NCBI GenBank assembly: GCA_910578615.1
Contig: CAJTRI010000006.1
Span: 66,020 to 130,019 of the forward strand
From: an uncultured Duncaniella sp.
GTDB taxonomy: Bacteria > Bacteroidota > Bacteroidia > Bacteroidales > Muribaculaceae
Length of the DNA: 64,000 nt
Direction: 5' to 3'
The stretch's first letter is position 1; every line of letters starts with the position of its first letter. A model generated the notes under the pieces. It was given only the letters and a program-made list of their open reading frames with translations, ran no database searches and had not been told where the DNA came from. Below are positions 11,001-18,850 of the stretch, in pieces. Made by a program: the position numbers and the translations under genes.

Positions 11001-13024
11001 AATCTCAGAAGCCGGCCAATCCCGTCAAGTCCGAGCCGCGACTCCGCGTGTATATCCATCTCTGACCGGGGATCATACAACCCGAAGCCGTTGGAAAGCG
11101 TATAACTTGGTTTTGACATACTTTCTGCATCTGCAAGAGCGTCAATCAATACTTTTTCCTTGACTGTCGGGCGGCCAATGGCAACGACACTCGGCAACAA
11201 GGAGAGCAACAACTCACGGCGTTCCCCCTTGTCAGACCAGTTTTTCAGAATATCAAGCCCTGCAAGACGCCTGTCAGCTGACTTATCGGCAAGAAGTTCT
11301 TTAACTATCGACTCCGCCTTTACGTCTGGAAGAGAACCAAAAATCTTTATGACGGTAACACGCATCTCGGCAGCTTTCAGTCGCAGATGCTCTATCATCA
11401 TTCGGTAATCACCGTCAGTCAGCATTCCTTCCTTGTGAAGTCTGACCACGATCTCACAGGCCACACTGCGGGCCTCGGCTCCCCTGTCAGCCATCCGCTC
11501 CACAGCCACCTCGACCTGTCTCCGGCTCTGCGGTTTAAGAAGAAGGGCCTTGATATAACAGGCACGCATATACGGCTCCATGGAGTCAATATACCCCAAG
11601 GCAAGGTCTGTAATTCCAAAGTCACCGACCATAAGCGCAATCTTGCATATTCTGTCTGCCACATCACCACGGCTCAAAGAGCTTTCAAGCCAAGGAAAGA
11701 CATATGGATCGAAGGTCTCCTTAGATGCAATAGAATCATGCAGTTCTGAAAGCATATGGAAATCACTGACAGCTTCTTCCTTCGATTTGAAAAAACGGTC
11801 AAGAGCGGGCCACTCCGGCTCAGCATTGTATAGATACAGATTGAAACCGTAATCAGATATATAATATGACAAGGCTCCTGCAACCACCCCATGATCAGAG
11901 AGACGCCGATGTATGGCAAGCGAGGCAAGCTCACTATTAAGGCGATCGTACTGTGTACAGCCAAGCATCAGCATGGCAGCCTCGACCTTGTATGCCGGCG
12001 CTGACAAAATCAGCTCCTTCACAAGGCCTGCTATACGTTGCACATCATAAAAACCTACGGCCCAAAGAGCGAGATATACCTTCATGGCATCATCACTGCC
12101 GACTGCTTTCACAGCTTCATCCGGCTCTGAAACATACCGATAAACAAGTTCGACAAACTTATCGGTAATCCGTTCAGGCGCGTCCTGCTCGCCAAGGCCG
12201 GTAGCAACAGCCAGACCACGCTTGACCGATGCAAAACGATGAAGATTGTTCTCACGTATTATTCCCAGAATATATATGAAACTGTTCGGACGCCCTGCGT
12301 CCATAGTCTCTACTATGGCCTGACGCAGTCCCTCTTGCAGACGGGCTGCAAGAAGAAGTCTTCCTTCCAGTTCCAGAAGCTCCTCGTTACCGCTCTTTGC
12401 AATAGCCCTGAAATGAGCATAGCCAATACGGTTGAAGTTATTTTCGGAGGTCATGGCTTCCGCAAGAAAATCCATGCATTCGCGGTCTCCCGAATCTATT
12501 TTTGCAGCCAGCCAGCCATCAAGGCCATAATCAAGCTCGTTTTCAAGCTCCTTTATCTCTTCAACCGACCTTCCGCCACGGAGTATATCCGTTGTAGAAA
12601 GCCCACAAGCCCGCAGACGCACAAAGCCTGCCAGTATGTCACGTATACCGTTAATATGCAGACCTATATCATGTGAGCGTTGCGACCGGCGCAACCATCC
12701 CTCCGTATAAGGACATTCGGCCAGTATTTTAATATATCTGAAAAAAAGACCGGCCCATTCCTCTCCAAGAAGATAATCGGCCATAGAGCGCAGCCTTCCT
12801 TCAAACAGCAAAGAGATATCATGAATCTCATTCGCCGCTACATATGTTTTAAGTAATGCCGTAAAGTCTTTATCCGGGTTGTCACAGTCTATATCCTTTA
12901 TAAATTCACCTGTAAGTCTCTTCACATCGCCAGCCATGCCGGTTATCCCGTCATATCCGGCACTAAGGCTGTCAAGATACCTGCCACACAGATTGTTTAG
13001 ATATTTGTTCCATGATATACGCAT
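8057..13024 (-). CDS. Giant DUF4132-domain protein (YehI/MolR-like)
   Basis: This is a 1655-residue soluble protein with no signal peptide or membrane segments. The last ~450 residues match my recollection of the DUF4132 family of E. coli YehI: FKQIFRELYVPT, MADWFSPSDIEAPTLEY, FSEIMRDVDLAVSVAHVGG, SHSTIEMRRA, YNIHLGSGV and VLPVHSQARGRIFLPFLDEDPKTAEI. The N-terminal two thirds are helix-rich and leucine-rich with scattered HEAT-like repeats, suggesting an alpha-solenoid scaffold. The biochemical function is unknown. It sits 36 nt downstream of a small beta-grasp-like gene in the same orientation. The MoxR ATPase and VWA genes found near E. coli yehI are not here. Confidence 0.75.
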   Translation of the reverse strand: MRISWNKYLNNLCGRYLDSLSAGYDGITGMAGDVKRLTGEFIKDIDCDNPDKDFTALLKTYVAANEIHDISLLFEGRLRSMADYLLGEEWAGLFFRYIKILAECPYTEGWLRRSQRSHDIGLHINGIRDILAGFVRLRACGLSTTDILRGGRSVEEIKELENELDYGLDGWLAAKIDSGDRECMDFLAEAMTSENNFNRIGYAHFRAIAKSGNEELLELEGRLLLAARLQEGLRQAIVETMDAGRPNSFIYILGIIRENNLHRFASVKRGLAVATGLGEQDAPERITDKFVELVYRYVSEPDEAVKAVGSDDAMKVYLALWAVGFYDVQRIAGLVKELILSAPAYKVEAAMLMLGCTQYDRLNSELASLAIHRRLSDHGVVAGALSYYISDYGFNLYLYNAEPEWPALDRFFKSKEEAVSDFHMLSELHDSIASKETFDPYVFPWLESSLSRGDVADRICKIALMVGDFGITDLALGYIDSMEPYMRACYIKALLLKPQSRRQVEVAVERMADRGAEARSVACEIVVRLHKEGMLTDGDYRMMIEHLRLKAAEMRVTVIKIFGSLPDVKAESIVKELLADKSADRRLAGLDILKNWSDKGERRELLLSLLPSVVAIGRPTVKEKVLIDALADAESMSKPSYTLSNGFGLYDPRSEMDIHAESRLGLDGIGRLLRFDNPGKTVEIIDKIRNLIGENADYEYVNSSGDNTRFGNNIYYNRWSREGLKCLALPDKWRQFYESEISTPENMLRLYVAVRRLNPDDAPFSPIIEKLLGHDYISTTIRQKYDKPYINDALASVETLFEEFGCTECILDAITDVVAYVAVNLDPEDAVRKYKRYPDCWHNETYVTVYSVEPLDTLLGILCNFSDRCPDDIFARSFAARYILYRKTGFVKGGATVSDMEYLRAWKMGIITDEDVWREMMGREHSAGIVEGLTGRLPGGTDRYGSTRKKQLTHDECVLVERAVSRILDIELKRGDTPTEVSPLAESIRCVKGIGYLVEILKGLGKDKPSIYGAAHNKRNMFSHLLRSCSPADHDTANELRTMARKAGITAERLVEAAMFSPRWLEIVEEATGWKGLTCGVYYFLAHTGEQLDDRSKSYIARYSSVTPEDFADGAFDPAWFREAYTTLGRKRFETVYEAAGYVSEGNRHTRARKLSDAALGILRPKSVRKEIVAKRNKDLVVAYGLIPLGRNRLADLRERYAFLNQFLKESRQFGAQRQAGESRAVKLALDNLARTAGYGDATRLTWSMEADLIKEVAGYLSPNVVDDVTVYISIGDDRPEIVMESRGHRLQSMPSRIKKDRYIISLREIYGRLKDQHVRGRALLEQTMVESSEFTASEILRLHDNPVIWGMLSRLVLVSDAGDLGFPGEDGATLVGAGGNVTVLNNDDRVRIAHPYDLYISGCWNEYQTCLFERRWRQPFKQIFRELYVPTSEEAAQPRSMRYSGNQIMPARTAALLKKRGWTVDYSNGLQKVCFHGDVTAVIYAMADWFSPSDIEAPTLEYVSFYERRSFRDKKIGDVLPRVFSEIMRDVDLAVSVAHVGGVDPETSHSTIEMRRAIVEHALPMFGIGNVVVSGNFAKIKGTYGCYNIHLGSGVIHREGGAQIAVLPVHSQARGRIFLPFLDEDPKTAEIISKILLFAEDTKIKDPMILSQLG

Positions 13025-13060
13025 AATCTATAAATTCAGAGATTAATCAATATTTTTCAT

Positions 13061-13501
13061 CTACCACATCCTTCCGGCAAGCAAGGTAAGGCGCACCACC
13101 GTCACAGTATCGCCCTCATGAAGATCAAGAGCCGTATCGGCCGGCCCTGTGTCTTTACCGTTTACAAACATTCGGAACATACCGTCCTCATAACATTGCA
13201 ACGCCGTGGCCACAGCATCGTCCGGGTCAACAGACCGTTCATTGTAAACAACACCGAACGAGACACGTCCGACTGCCACAAGTGCCTCGACAGCATCATC
13301 AGACAATACACAGCCTCCATTGTCGGCATCAATATCAGACGCCCTCCCGGCCACCCGCCGATTGAAAGCCTCTACAACCTTACGCACAGTCGCCTCTATC
13401 AGGCCGCCCGTAGTTGACGGTATACCGCTAATATCCATTGCGACAGGTTGTACTTCCTGCCTTGTACGTCCCGGCTTTTTCTGCTCGAAAAAAATCTTCA
13501 T
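13061..13501 (-). CDS. Small protein with ThiS/MoaD-like beta-grasp C-terminus, partner of the DUF4132 gene
   Basis: This 146-residue cytosolic protein has no annotation I recognise. Residues ~79-143 follow the ThiS/MoaD order: a strand RVSFGVVYN, an acidic turn (SVDPDDAVATAL) and helix, then FRMFVNGKDTG, an extended segment and EGDTVTVVRLTLLAG. The sequence ends LAGRMW, so the C-terminal diglycine of sulfur carriers and ubiquitin-like modifiers is absent. Residues ~30-75 look helical and would precede the beta-grasp domain. It is the first gene of a two-gene operon with the giant DUF4132 protein. The fold is my inference from pattern; the role may be a structural or binding partner rather than a conjugated modifier. 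Confidence 0.6.
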   Translation of the reverse strand: MKIFFEQKKPGRTRQEVQPVAMDISGIPSTTGGLIEATVRKVVEAFNRRVAGRASDIDADNGGCVLSDDAVEALVAVGRVSFGVVYNERSVDPDDAVATALQCYEDGMFRMFVNGKDTGPADTALDLHEGDTVTVVRLTLLAGRMW

Positions 13502-13528
13502 GATATACTATGACTGGTTACGAAGATA

Positions 13529-13536
13529 CAAAGTTA
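13529..13536 (-). promoter_or_regulatory. -7 box for the beta-grasp/DUF4132 operon
   Basis: TAACTTTG on the minus strand lies 27 nt before the ATG at 13501. A TTG about 23 bp further upstream may be the -33 element, but the spacing is long. Confidence 0.5.
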
Positions 13537-13656
13537 CAACATCTACCGCCGAGAACGAACAATCTGCCACTTATTTTCGAACATATTTCCAACATATGAC
13601 GGAGTTTCCAATCACTTTATTTACCAAATCCATGCCATAATCTCGCGGATTCTGCG

Positions 13657-13664
13657 TACCTTTG
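13657..13664 (+). promoter_or_regulatory. -7 box for the fucO operon
   Basis: TACCTTTG precedes the fucO start by 41 nt. I find no TTTG at 19-21 bp upstream, so an activator may be needed. Confidence 0.5.
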
Positions 13665-13705
13665 CATATTGAAATGGATAACCACTCTAATACCCCAACT
13701 GAAAA

Positions 13706-14860
13706 ATGATTAACCGTTTTATCCTTAACGAAGTATCCTACTTCGGGCCAGGAGCGAGAAAAATGCTCCCCGAGGCAGTAAGCAGACTTGGCAAAGACAA
13801 GGCCATGATAGTTACCGACCCCGGACTGATTAAATTCGGTGTGGCAAGAATGGTGACCGACATACTTGACGAGGCCGGCATCAAATATGAGATATTCTCA
13901 GACGTCAAGCCAAATCCAACAGTGAGCAACGTCAAAAACGGTGTAGACGCCTTCAAGAAAGCGGAAGCCGGGTTAATCATAGCGGTAGGCGGAGGTTCGG
14001 CCATCGATACTGCCAAAGGTATAGGCATCGTGGTCAGAAATCCCGAGTTCGCAGACATAGTCTCCCTCGAAGGATGCGCACCCACCAAGGAAAAGAGTGT
14101 ACCAATCATAGCCCTTCCCACCACTGCCGGGACGGCAGCCGAAACCACTATAAACTATGTGATTATCGACGAGGAGAAACAGAAAAAGATGGTCTGCGTA
14201 GATCCCAACGACATACCTGCGGTAGCAATCGTAGACTCAGAACTTATGTACAGCCTTCCACGCGACCTTACAGCCGCGACGGGGATGGACGCCCTTACCC
14301 ACGCCATAGAAGGCTATATCACCAAGGGTGCGTGGGAAATGTCGGACATGTTTGAAATCGAGGCCATACGCATGATCAGCCGCGACCTCCCCGTGGCCGT
14401 CGAAGAACCGTCTAACGCAGATGCCCGCAACGGCATGGCCGTGGCCCAGTATATAGCGGGCATGGCATTCTCAAACGTAGGCTTAGGACTCGTTCACGGA
14501 ATGGCCCATCCTCTCGGCTCATTGTTTGACATACCCCACGGTGTTGCCAACGCGATACTCCTACCCTCCGTGATGAGGTTCAATATGGAGTGTTGTCTTG
14601 ACAAATATCCGGCCATCGCCCGCGCCATGGGAATTGACACGACAGGAATGAGCGCCGAGGAGGCCTCTATCGCGGCCTGTGACGCTGTGACAGCCCTTGC
14701 AGTAAAAGTCGGTATACCACGACATCTCTCCGAACTCGGAATCACCGAAAACGACATACCGCGACTTGCCGAGCAGGCTCTCTCAGACGTCTGCACACCC
14801 GGCAATCCGCGCGAAGTGACCCTGTCAGAAATTGTAAACATCTATAAGCAAATTCTTTAA
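13706..14860 (+). CDS. fucO: Lactaldehyde reductase / iron-containing alcohol dehydrogenase
   Basis: This 384-residue group III alcohol dehydrogenase most likely reduces L-lactaldehyde to 1,2-propanediol with NADH in fucose or rhamnose fermentation. The nucleotide site GGGSAIDTAKG (96-106) and PTTAGTAAETT are present. The iron ligands can be placed at Asp195 and His199 (GMDALTHA), His264 and His278 (HGMAHPLG..FDIPHG). It opens an operon with three more dehydrogenase or lactonase genes; the next starts 9 nt after its stop. Another small alcohol or aldehyde is possible as substrate, but length and motifs match FucO closely. Confidence 0.85.
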   Translation: MINRFILNEVSYFGPGARKMLPEAVSRLGKDKAMIVTDPGLIKFGVARMVTDILDEAGIKYEIFSDVKPNPTVSNVKNGVDAFKKAEAGLIIAVGGGSAIDTAKGIGIVVRNPEFADIVSLEGCAPTKEKSVPIIALPTTAGTAAETTINYVIIDEEKQKKMVCVDPNDIPAVAIVDSELMYSLPRDLTAATGMDALTHAIEGYITKGAWEMSDMFEIEAIRMISRDLPVAVEEPSNADARNGMAVAQYIAGMAFSNVGLGLVHGMAHPLGSLFDIPHGVANAILLPSVMRFNMECCLDKYPAIARAMGIDTTGMSAEEASIAACDAVTALAVKVGIPRHLSELGITENDIPRLAEQALSDVCTPGNPREVTLSEIVNIYKQIL

Positions 14861-14869
14861 TAACAACCA

Positions 14870-15802
14870 ATGGAATTTCATGAAATAGGCAAAACAGGCA
14901 TGAAGGTGTCAGCTCTGAGCTTCGGCGCCTCATCGCTTGGCGGAGTGTTCCACGACATCAACGAGGCCCGCGCCCTCGAAGCTGTCCAAGTAGCCGTGGA
15001 TAGCGGAATGAATTTTATCGATGTTTCTCCCTACTACGGCCATTACAAGGCTGAGACAGTACTCGGAAAAGCCCTGCGCGACATCCCGCGTGAAAAATAT
15101 TACCTCTCCACCAAGGTGGGGCGTTACGGTAAAGACGGAGTCAACACCTGGGACTATTCTGCCAAACGAGCCAAAGAAAGTGTATACGAAAGTATGGAAC
15201 GTCTCGGCATCGACCATATCGATCTCATCAACGTACATGACATCGAATTCGCAGACCTTGACCAGGTGGTCAACGAGACCCTTCCCGCACTCGCAGAACT
15301 CCGCGAGAAAGGCGTTGTAGGGCATGTGGGCATCACCGACCTCCAACCCGAAAACATCAAATGGGTAGTAGAACACACTCCCGAGGGGATGGTAGAAAGC
15401 ATCATGAATTTCTGTCACTACACACTCAATGACGACATGCTTCTTGACTACCTCGACCTTTTCGAGCAAAAAGGCATCGGTGTCATAAGCGCCTCCCCAC
15501 TCTCGATGGGACTTCTGTCCCAGCGCGGCGTGCCGGCATGGCATCCCGCACCTAAGAGTCTCGTAGAGGCATGTCAGAAGGCCGTGGCCCATTGCAACTC
15601 CAAGGGCTACCCGATTGAGAAACTTGCAGTACAGTATGCCGTCAGCAATCCGCGTATAGCTACCACCCTGTTCAGTTCGGCCAACCCCGACAATGTAAAG
15701 AAAAACATCCAATTCGTCGAAGAGCCCATGGATGAGAACCTTGTACGTGAAGTACGTGAAATAATAGGCGACCAGATGAGGGTGCGCTGGAAAAACTCAT
15801 AA
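14870..15802 (+). CDS. Aldo/keto reductase (L-fucose/L-galactose dehydrogenase-like)
   Basis: This 310-residue TIM-barrel oxidoreductase of the COG0667 type has the catalytic Asp-Tyr-Lys-His set visible in NFIDVSPYYGHYKAE, the STKVG lysine and the NVHDIE histidine. The start MEFHEIGKTGMKVSALSFGASSLG is standard for the family. Next to a lactonase-type amidohydrolase, the likely step is oxidation of a deoxy sugar such as L-fucose to its lactone. The spacing to the next gene is one base, so the pair is coupled. The exact sugar cannot be read from sequence. Confidence 0.75.
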   Translation: MEFHEIGKTGMKVSALSFGASSLGGVFHDINEARALEAVQVAVDSGMNFIDVSPYYGHYKAETVLGKALRDIPREKYYLSTKVGRYGKDGVNTWDYSAKRAKESVYESMERLGIDHIDLINVHDIEFADLDQVVNETLPALAELREKGVVGHVGITDLQPENIKWVVEHTPEGMVESIMNFCHYTLNDDMLLDYLDLFEQKGIGVISASPLSMGLLSQRGVPAWHPAPKSLVEACQKAVAHCNSKGYPIEKLAVQYAVSNPRIATTLFSSANPDNVKKNIQFVEEPMDENLVREVREIIGDQMRVRWKNS

Positions 15803-15803
15803 G

Positions 15804-16730
15804 ATGAAACATTTCATAATAGACGCCCACTCACATCTGTGGCTCCGACAGGACACCGTGGTAGACGGCAAACCCGTCAGACCGCTTCCAAACGGTCGTG
15901 CCGATTTCATGGGAGAGGAACGCCAGATGCTTCCGCCGTTTCTCATTGACGGACGCAACACTGCCGAGGTGTTTCTCTCAAACATGGACTATGCACAGGT
16001 GGCTGCCGCCGTCGTCGTACAGGAGTTCATTGACGGAGAACAGAACTCCTACCTGCGTGAAGTGGCACGTATGTACCCTGACCGTTTCTTTGTCAGCGGT
16101 ATGTGTGACTTCCGCAAACCCGGCTTCCTCCCATCAGCCATAAGGCTGCTTGACGAAGGGTTCAAGGGGCTGACGATACCAGGCCACCGCCTCCCGATGG
16201 GCGAGAACGACCGCATGTGGCTCAATTCTCCCGAGATGATGGCCCTGTTCAAGGAGATGGAGCGCCGAGGGGCGATACTGTCTGTCACACTCGCTGACGG
16301 TGACACGCAAGTGGCCGAAATGAAAGAGGTGATACAGGAATGTCCCGGGTTAAAAATCGCAATCGGCCATTTCGGAATGGTGACAACAGAGGGCTGGATG
16401 GAACAGATACGCCTCGCAGAAGCCGAGAACGTCATGGTAGAAGCCGGAGGCATAACGTGGCTCTTCAACTCGGAATTCTACCCGTTCCCTTCGGCCATAC
16501 GAGCCATAAAGGAAGCGGCTGACACCGTAGGCTGGGACAAACTGATGTGGGGTTCGGACTATCCGCGCACCATCACGGCCATAACTTACAGGATGTCATA
16601 CGACTTCGTCACCAAGTCAGCCAAACTCACCGACCAACAGAAACACCTCTTCCTCGGCGACAACGCCATGAAATTCTTCGGATTCAGGAATCTGCCTGAA
16701 CTTCCATATATAAAGAATATGTCTGAATAA
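15804..16730 (+). CDS. Amidohydrolase-family lactonase (L-fuconolactonase-like)
   Basis: This 308-residue amidohydrolase-2 (COG3618) protein contains the metal-site motifs DAHSHLWL at 7-14, AIGHFGM and the late aspartate in GSDYPRT. In this family several members hydrolyse sugar 1,4- or 1,5-lactones. Placed directly after a sugar-dehydrogenase-like aldo/keto reductase, it probably opens the lactone to the aldonate (fuconate if the sugar is fucose). A decarboxylase activity is an alternative, since that activity also occurs in this fold. No aldonate dehydratase gene is in the window. Confidence 0.75.
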   Translation: MKHFIIDAHSHLWLRQDTVVDGKPVRPLPNGRADFMGEERQMLPPFLIDGRNTAEVFLSNMDYAQVAAAVVVQEFIDGEQNSYLREVARMYPDRFFVSGMCDFRKPGFLPSAIRLLDEGFKGLTIPGHRLPMGENDRMWLNSPEMMALFKEMERRGAILSVTLADGDTQVAEMKEVIQECPGLKIAIGHFGMVTTEGWMEQIRLAEAENVMVEAGGITWLFNSEFYPFPSAIRAIKEAADTVGWDKLMWGSDYPRTITAITYRMSYDFVTKSAKLTDQQKHLFLGDNAMKFFGFRNLPELPYIKNMSE

Positions 16731-16744
16731 TATAATCCTTAAAT

Positions 16745-17767
16745 ATGAAAGCTGTAAAAATAACGGCTCCCGGACGAGTAGTAGTCGAGGAGCAGTCCAA
16801 GCCGGTATTGGCATCCGACGAGGTACTTGTAAAAATATGTTTCGTGGGCTTCTGTGGCTCTGACCTCAATACCTACCGAGGCAAAAACCCAATGGCCATC
16901 TCGCCCGTCATCCCCGGACACGAGATTGGCGGTATCATCGAGGAGACCGGCAGTGCCGTACCCGAAGGTATCTTTGAGAAGGGTATGAGCGTTACCGTAA
17001 ATCCTTATACAGCCTGTGGCAAGTGTTCGTCATGCCGTCGCGGACGTCCCAATGCATGTCGCCACAACGAGACCCTTGGCGTACAGCGCGACGGGGCCAT
17101 GTGTGACTACATCGCTGTCCCTTGGACAAAGATTATACCCGCACAGGGCCTTACACCACGCGAATGCGCCCTCGTTGAACCTATGAGCGTCGGATTCCAT
17201 GCGGTTGACCGAGGGAATGTCACCGACATAGACACTGTTGCAGTAATAGGCTGCGGCATGATCGGTCTCGGCGCCATCGTCCGTGCATCTTTGCGCGGTG
17301 CCACTGTCATTGCCATCGACCTTGATGATGAGAAGCTCGCCCTTGCCCGCGAACTCGGTGCCACATACTCCATAAATTCAGCCACCGCCAACCTTGCAGA
17401 GGAACTGAACCGTCTCACCGACGGCAACGGGCCTGATGTGGTCATCGAGGCCGTAGGCTCCCCCTTCACATATGTCGCAGCCGTTGAGAATGTAGCATTC
17501 TGCGGACGTGTCGTATGCATAGGATACGCAAAAGACGATGTATCGTTCCACACCAAACTCTTCGTCCAAAAAGAACTCGACATACGCGGTTCACGCAATG
17601 CCATGCCGAATGATTTTTCTGCCGTAATCAGATATTTCCATGCCGGAGGACGCGTCCATGCCGAAAAACTCATTTCGGCAGTAGCAACACCCGAGACAGC
17701 CGGAGAGGCACTTGCCAAATGGGATGCCGCACCCGGCAAGGTGTTCCGAATCCTTGTTGAATTCTGA
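16745..17767 (+). CDS. Zinc-dependent medium-chain alcohol dehydrogenase
   Basis: This 340-residue MDR-superfamily dehydrogenase has catalytic zinc residues in GFCGSDLNTYRG and GHEIGG. The structural-zinc cysteines CGKCSSCRRGRPNAC are all present, as is a Rossmann motif AVIGCGMIGLGA. It resembles sorbitol, threonine and L-galactonate dehydrogenases. It is fourth in the deoxy-sugar operon, so it probably oxidises an aldonate or keto-deoxy acid intermediate; the substrate is inferred only. Its TGA overlaps the next ATG by one base. Confidence 0.75.
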   Translation: MKAVKITAPGRVVVEEQSKPVLASDEVLVKICFVGFCGSDLNTYRGKNPMAISPVIPGHEIGGIIEETGSAVPEGIFEKGMSVTVNPYTACGKCSSCRRGRPNACRHNETLGVQRDGAMCDYIAVPWTKIIPAQGLTPRECALVEPMSVGFHAVDRGNVTDIDTVAVIGCGMIGLGAIVRASLRGATVIAIDLDDEKLALARELGATYSINSATANLAEELNRLTDGNGPDVVIEAVGSPFTYVAAVENVAFCGRVVCIGYAKDDVSFHTKLFVQKELDIRGSRNAMPNDFSAVIRYFHAGGRVHAEKLISAVATPETAGEALAKWDAAPGKVFRILVEF

Positions 17768-18120
17768 TGAATATAGAGGAAGTAAGAGACTTCTGCCTGT
17801 CACTACCTTATGCCCGTGAGGATTGCCCTTTCGGGCCGGAGGTAGTGGCATTCAGATTATGTGGAAAGATATTCGCAATGCTCAATCTCAAAGACACATC
17901 CTGGTTCGTATTGAAATGTGATCCCGAAAAAGCTGTGGAACTGAGAGAGACACACTCCGAGATACGTCCGGCATGGCACATGAACAAACGTCATTGGAAC
18001 CAGATCGATCTCTCTGGAAACCTCGCAGACTCCTTTATCGAAGACCTCATCCGCCACAGTTATGAGCTTGTGACATCCAAGCTGACAAAAAAAGAACGCA
18101 CTGCCCTCTTCCGCCTGTAA
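17767..18120 (+). CDS. MmcQ/YjbR family protein
   Basis: This is a 117-residue protein of the MmcQ/YjbR family, a small double-wing fold that has been proposed to bind DNA. Typical features are the N-terminal VRDFCLSLPYAREDCPFGPE, the FVLKCDPEKAVELR segment and HMNKRHWNQIDL. It is coupled to the dehydrogenase gene by a TGATG overlap and ends the operon. A link to sugar use is not evident; it may be a passenger. The stop is 10 nt from that of the convergent response regulator, with no hairpin between them. Confidence 0.85.
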   Translation: MNIEEVRDFCLSLPYAREDCPFGPEVVAFRLCGKIFAMLNLKDTSWFVLKCDPEKAVELRETHSEIRPAWHMNKRHWNQIDLSGNLADSFIEDLIRHSYELVTSKLTKKERTALFRL

Positions 18121-18130
18121 AGCTACATAT

Positions 18131-18850
18131 TCAGTCCCCCGGGAAATGGGAGGAGATATAGTCTCCGACAATCTGCCGGTAGCTCTCTCCTACCGGCAGG
18201 ATATTGCCACCGACAGATACCTTCTGACGATCGATACGCTCGATACGGTAAGTATTTACTATGAATCCGCGATGTATTCTCATGAAACTTTCTGCCGGAA
18301 GGTGCCGTTCTATCGATTTCATAGACGTCTGCGTAATTACAGGACTACGGCCTACAAGATGTATTCTAACGTAATCTTTCAAAGCCTCTACATACAGAAT
18401 GTCACATGTAACGATCTGTTCCAGTCCGCGTCCTATCCTTACAATCAAACGTCCGTCAGCCCTTATGTTGTCAGCCGGTAAAGATAAAAGACGTTCCTTC
18501 ACGCGATTGGAGGCGGATGAGAACTCATCGAAACTGACAGGTTTGACAAGATAATCCGTCGCCCCCACTCTGAATGCCTCTACCGCATGGTCACTGTAAG
18601 CTGTCACAAAAACCACCTGCACTCCTTTGGGGACAAGTCGGGCAAACTCCATGCCGCTTAGCTGCGGCATACGTATATCCAGAAAGACCACATCCACTTC
18701 TCCCGAAAGAATAACCTTTACGGCCTCCCGTGCCGAATTGTACACCCCTTGAAGAGTCATGAACGGGGTCTTTTCGACATATGAGGCTATCAGTCTGGCT
18801 GCCAGAGGCTCGTCATCAACCACACAGCAACGTATAACGTCAGAATTCAT
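18131..18850 (-). CDS. LytTR-type response regulator
   Basis: This 239-residue regulator has a receiver domain (residues 5-120) with acceptor Asp58 in VVFLDIRMP and the acidic pair DD at 12-13. Residues about 138-235 form a LytTR DNA-binding domain (VTCDILYVEALKDYVRIHL, then MRIHRGFIVN). It overlaps the kinase gene by 4 nt and is the last gene of a six-gene operon encoding a MacAB-TolC-type exporter. The simplest reading is a self-contained sensing and efflux module. I saw no clear LytTR direct-repeat operator at the operon head. Confidence 0.9.
   Translation of the reverse strand: MNSDVIRCCVVDDEPLAARLIASYVEKTPFMTLQGVYNSAREAVKVILSGEVDVVFLDIRMPQLSGMEFARLVPKGVQVVFVTAYSDHAVEAFRVGATDYLVKPVSFDEFSSASNRVKERLLSLPADNIRADGRLIVRIGRGLEQIVTCDILYVEALKDYVRIHLVGRSPVITQTSMKSIERHLPAESFMRIHRGFIVNTYRIERIDRQKVSVGGNILPVGESYRQIVGDYISSHFPGD

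Noticed and set aside
14930..15712. 260-codon minus-strand frame opposite the aldo/keto reductase
   Set aside because: It is a shadow of a well-supported gene and has no recognisable motif.
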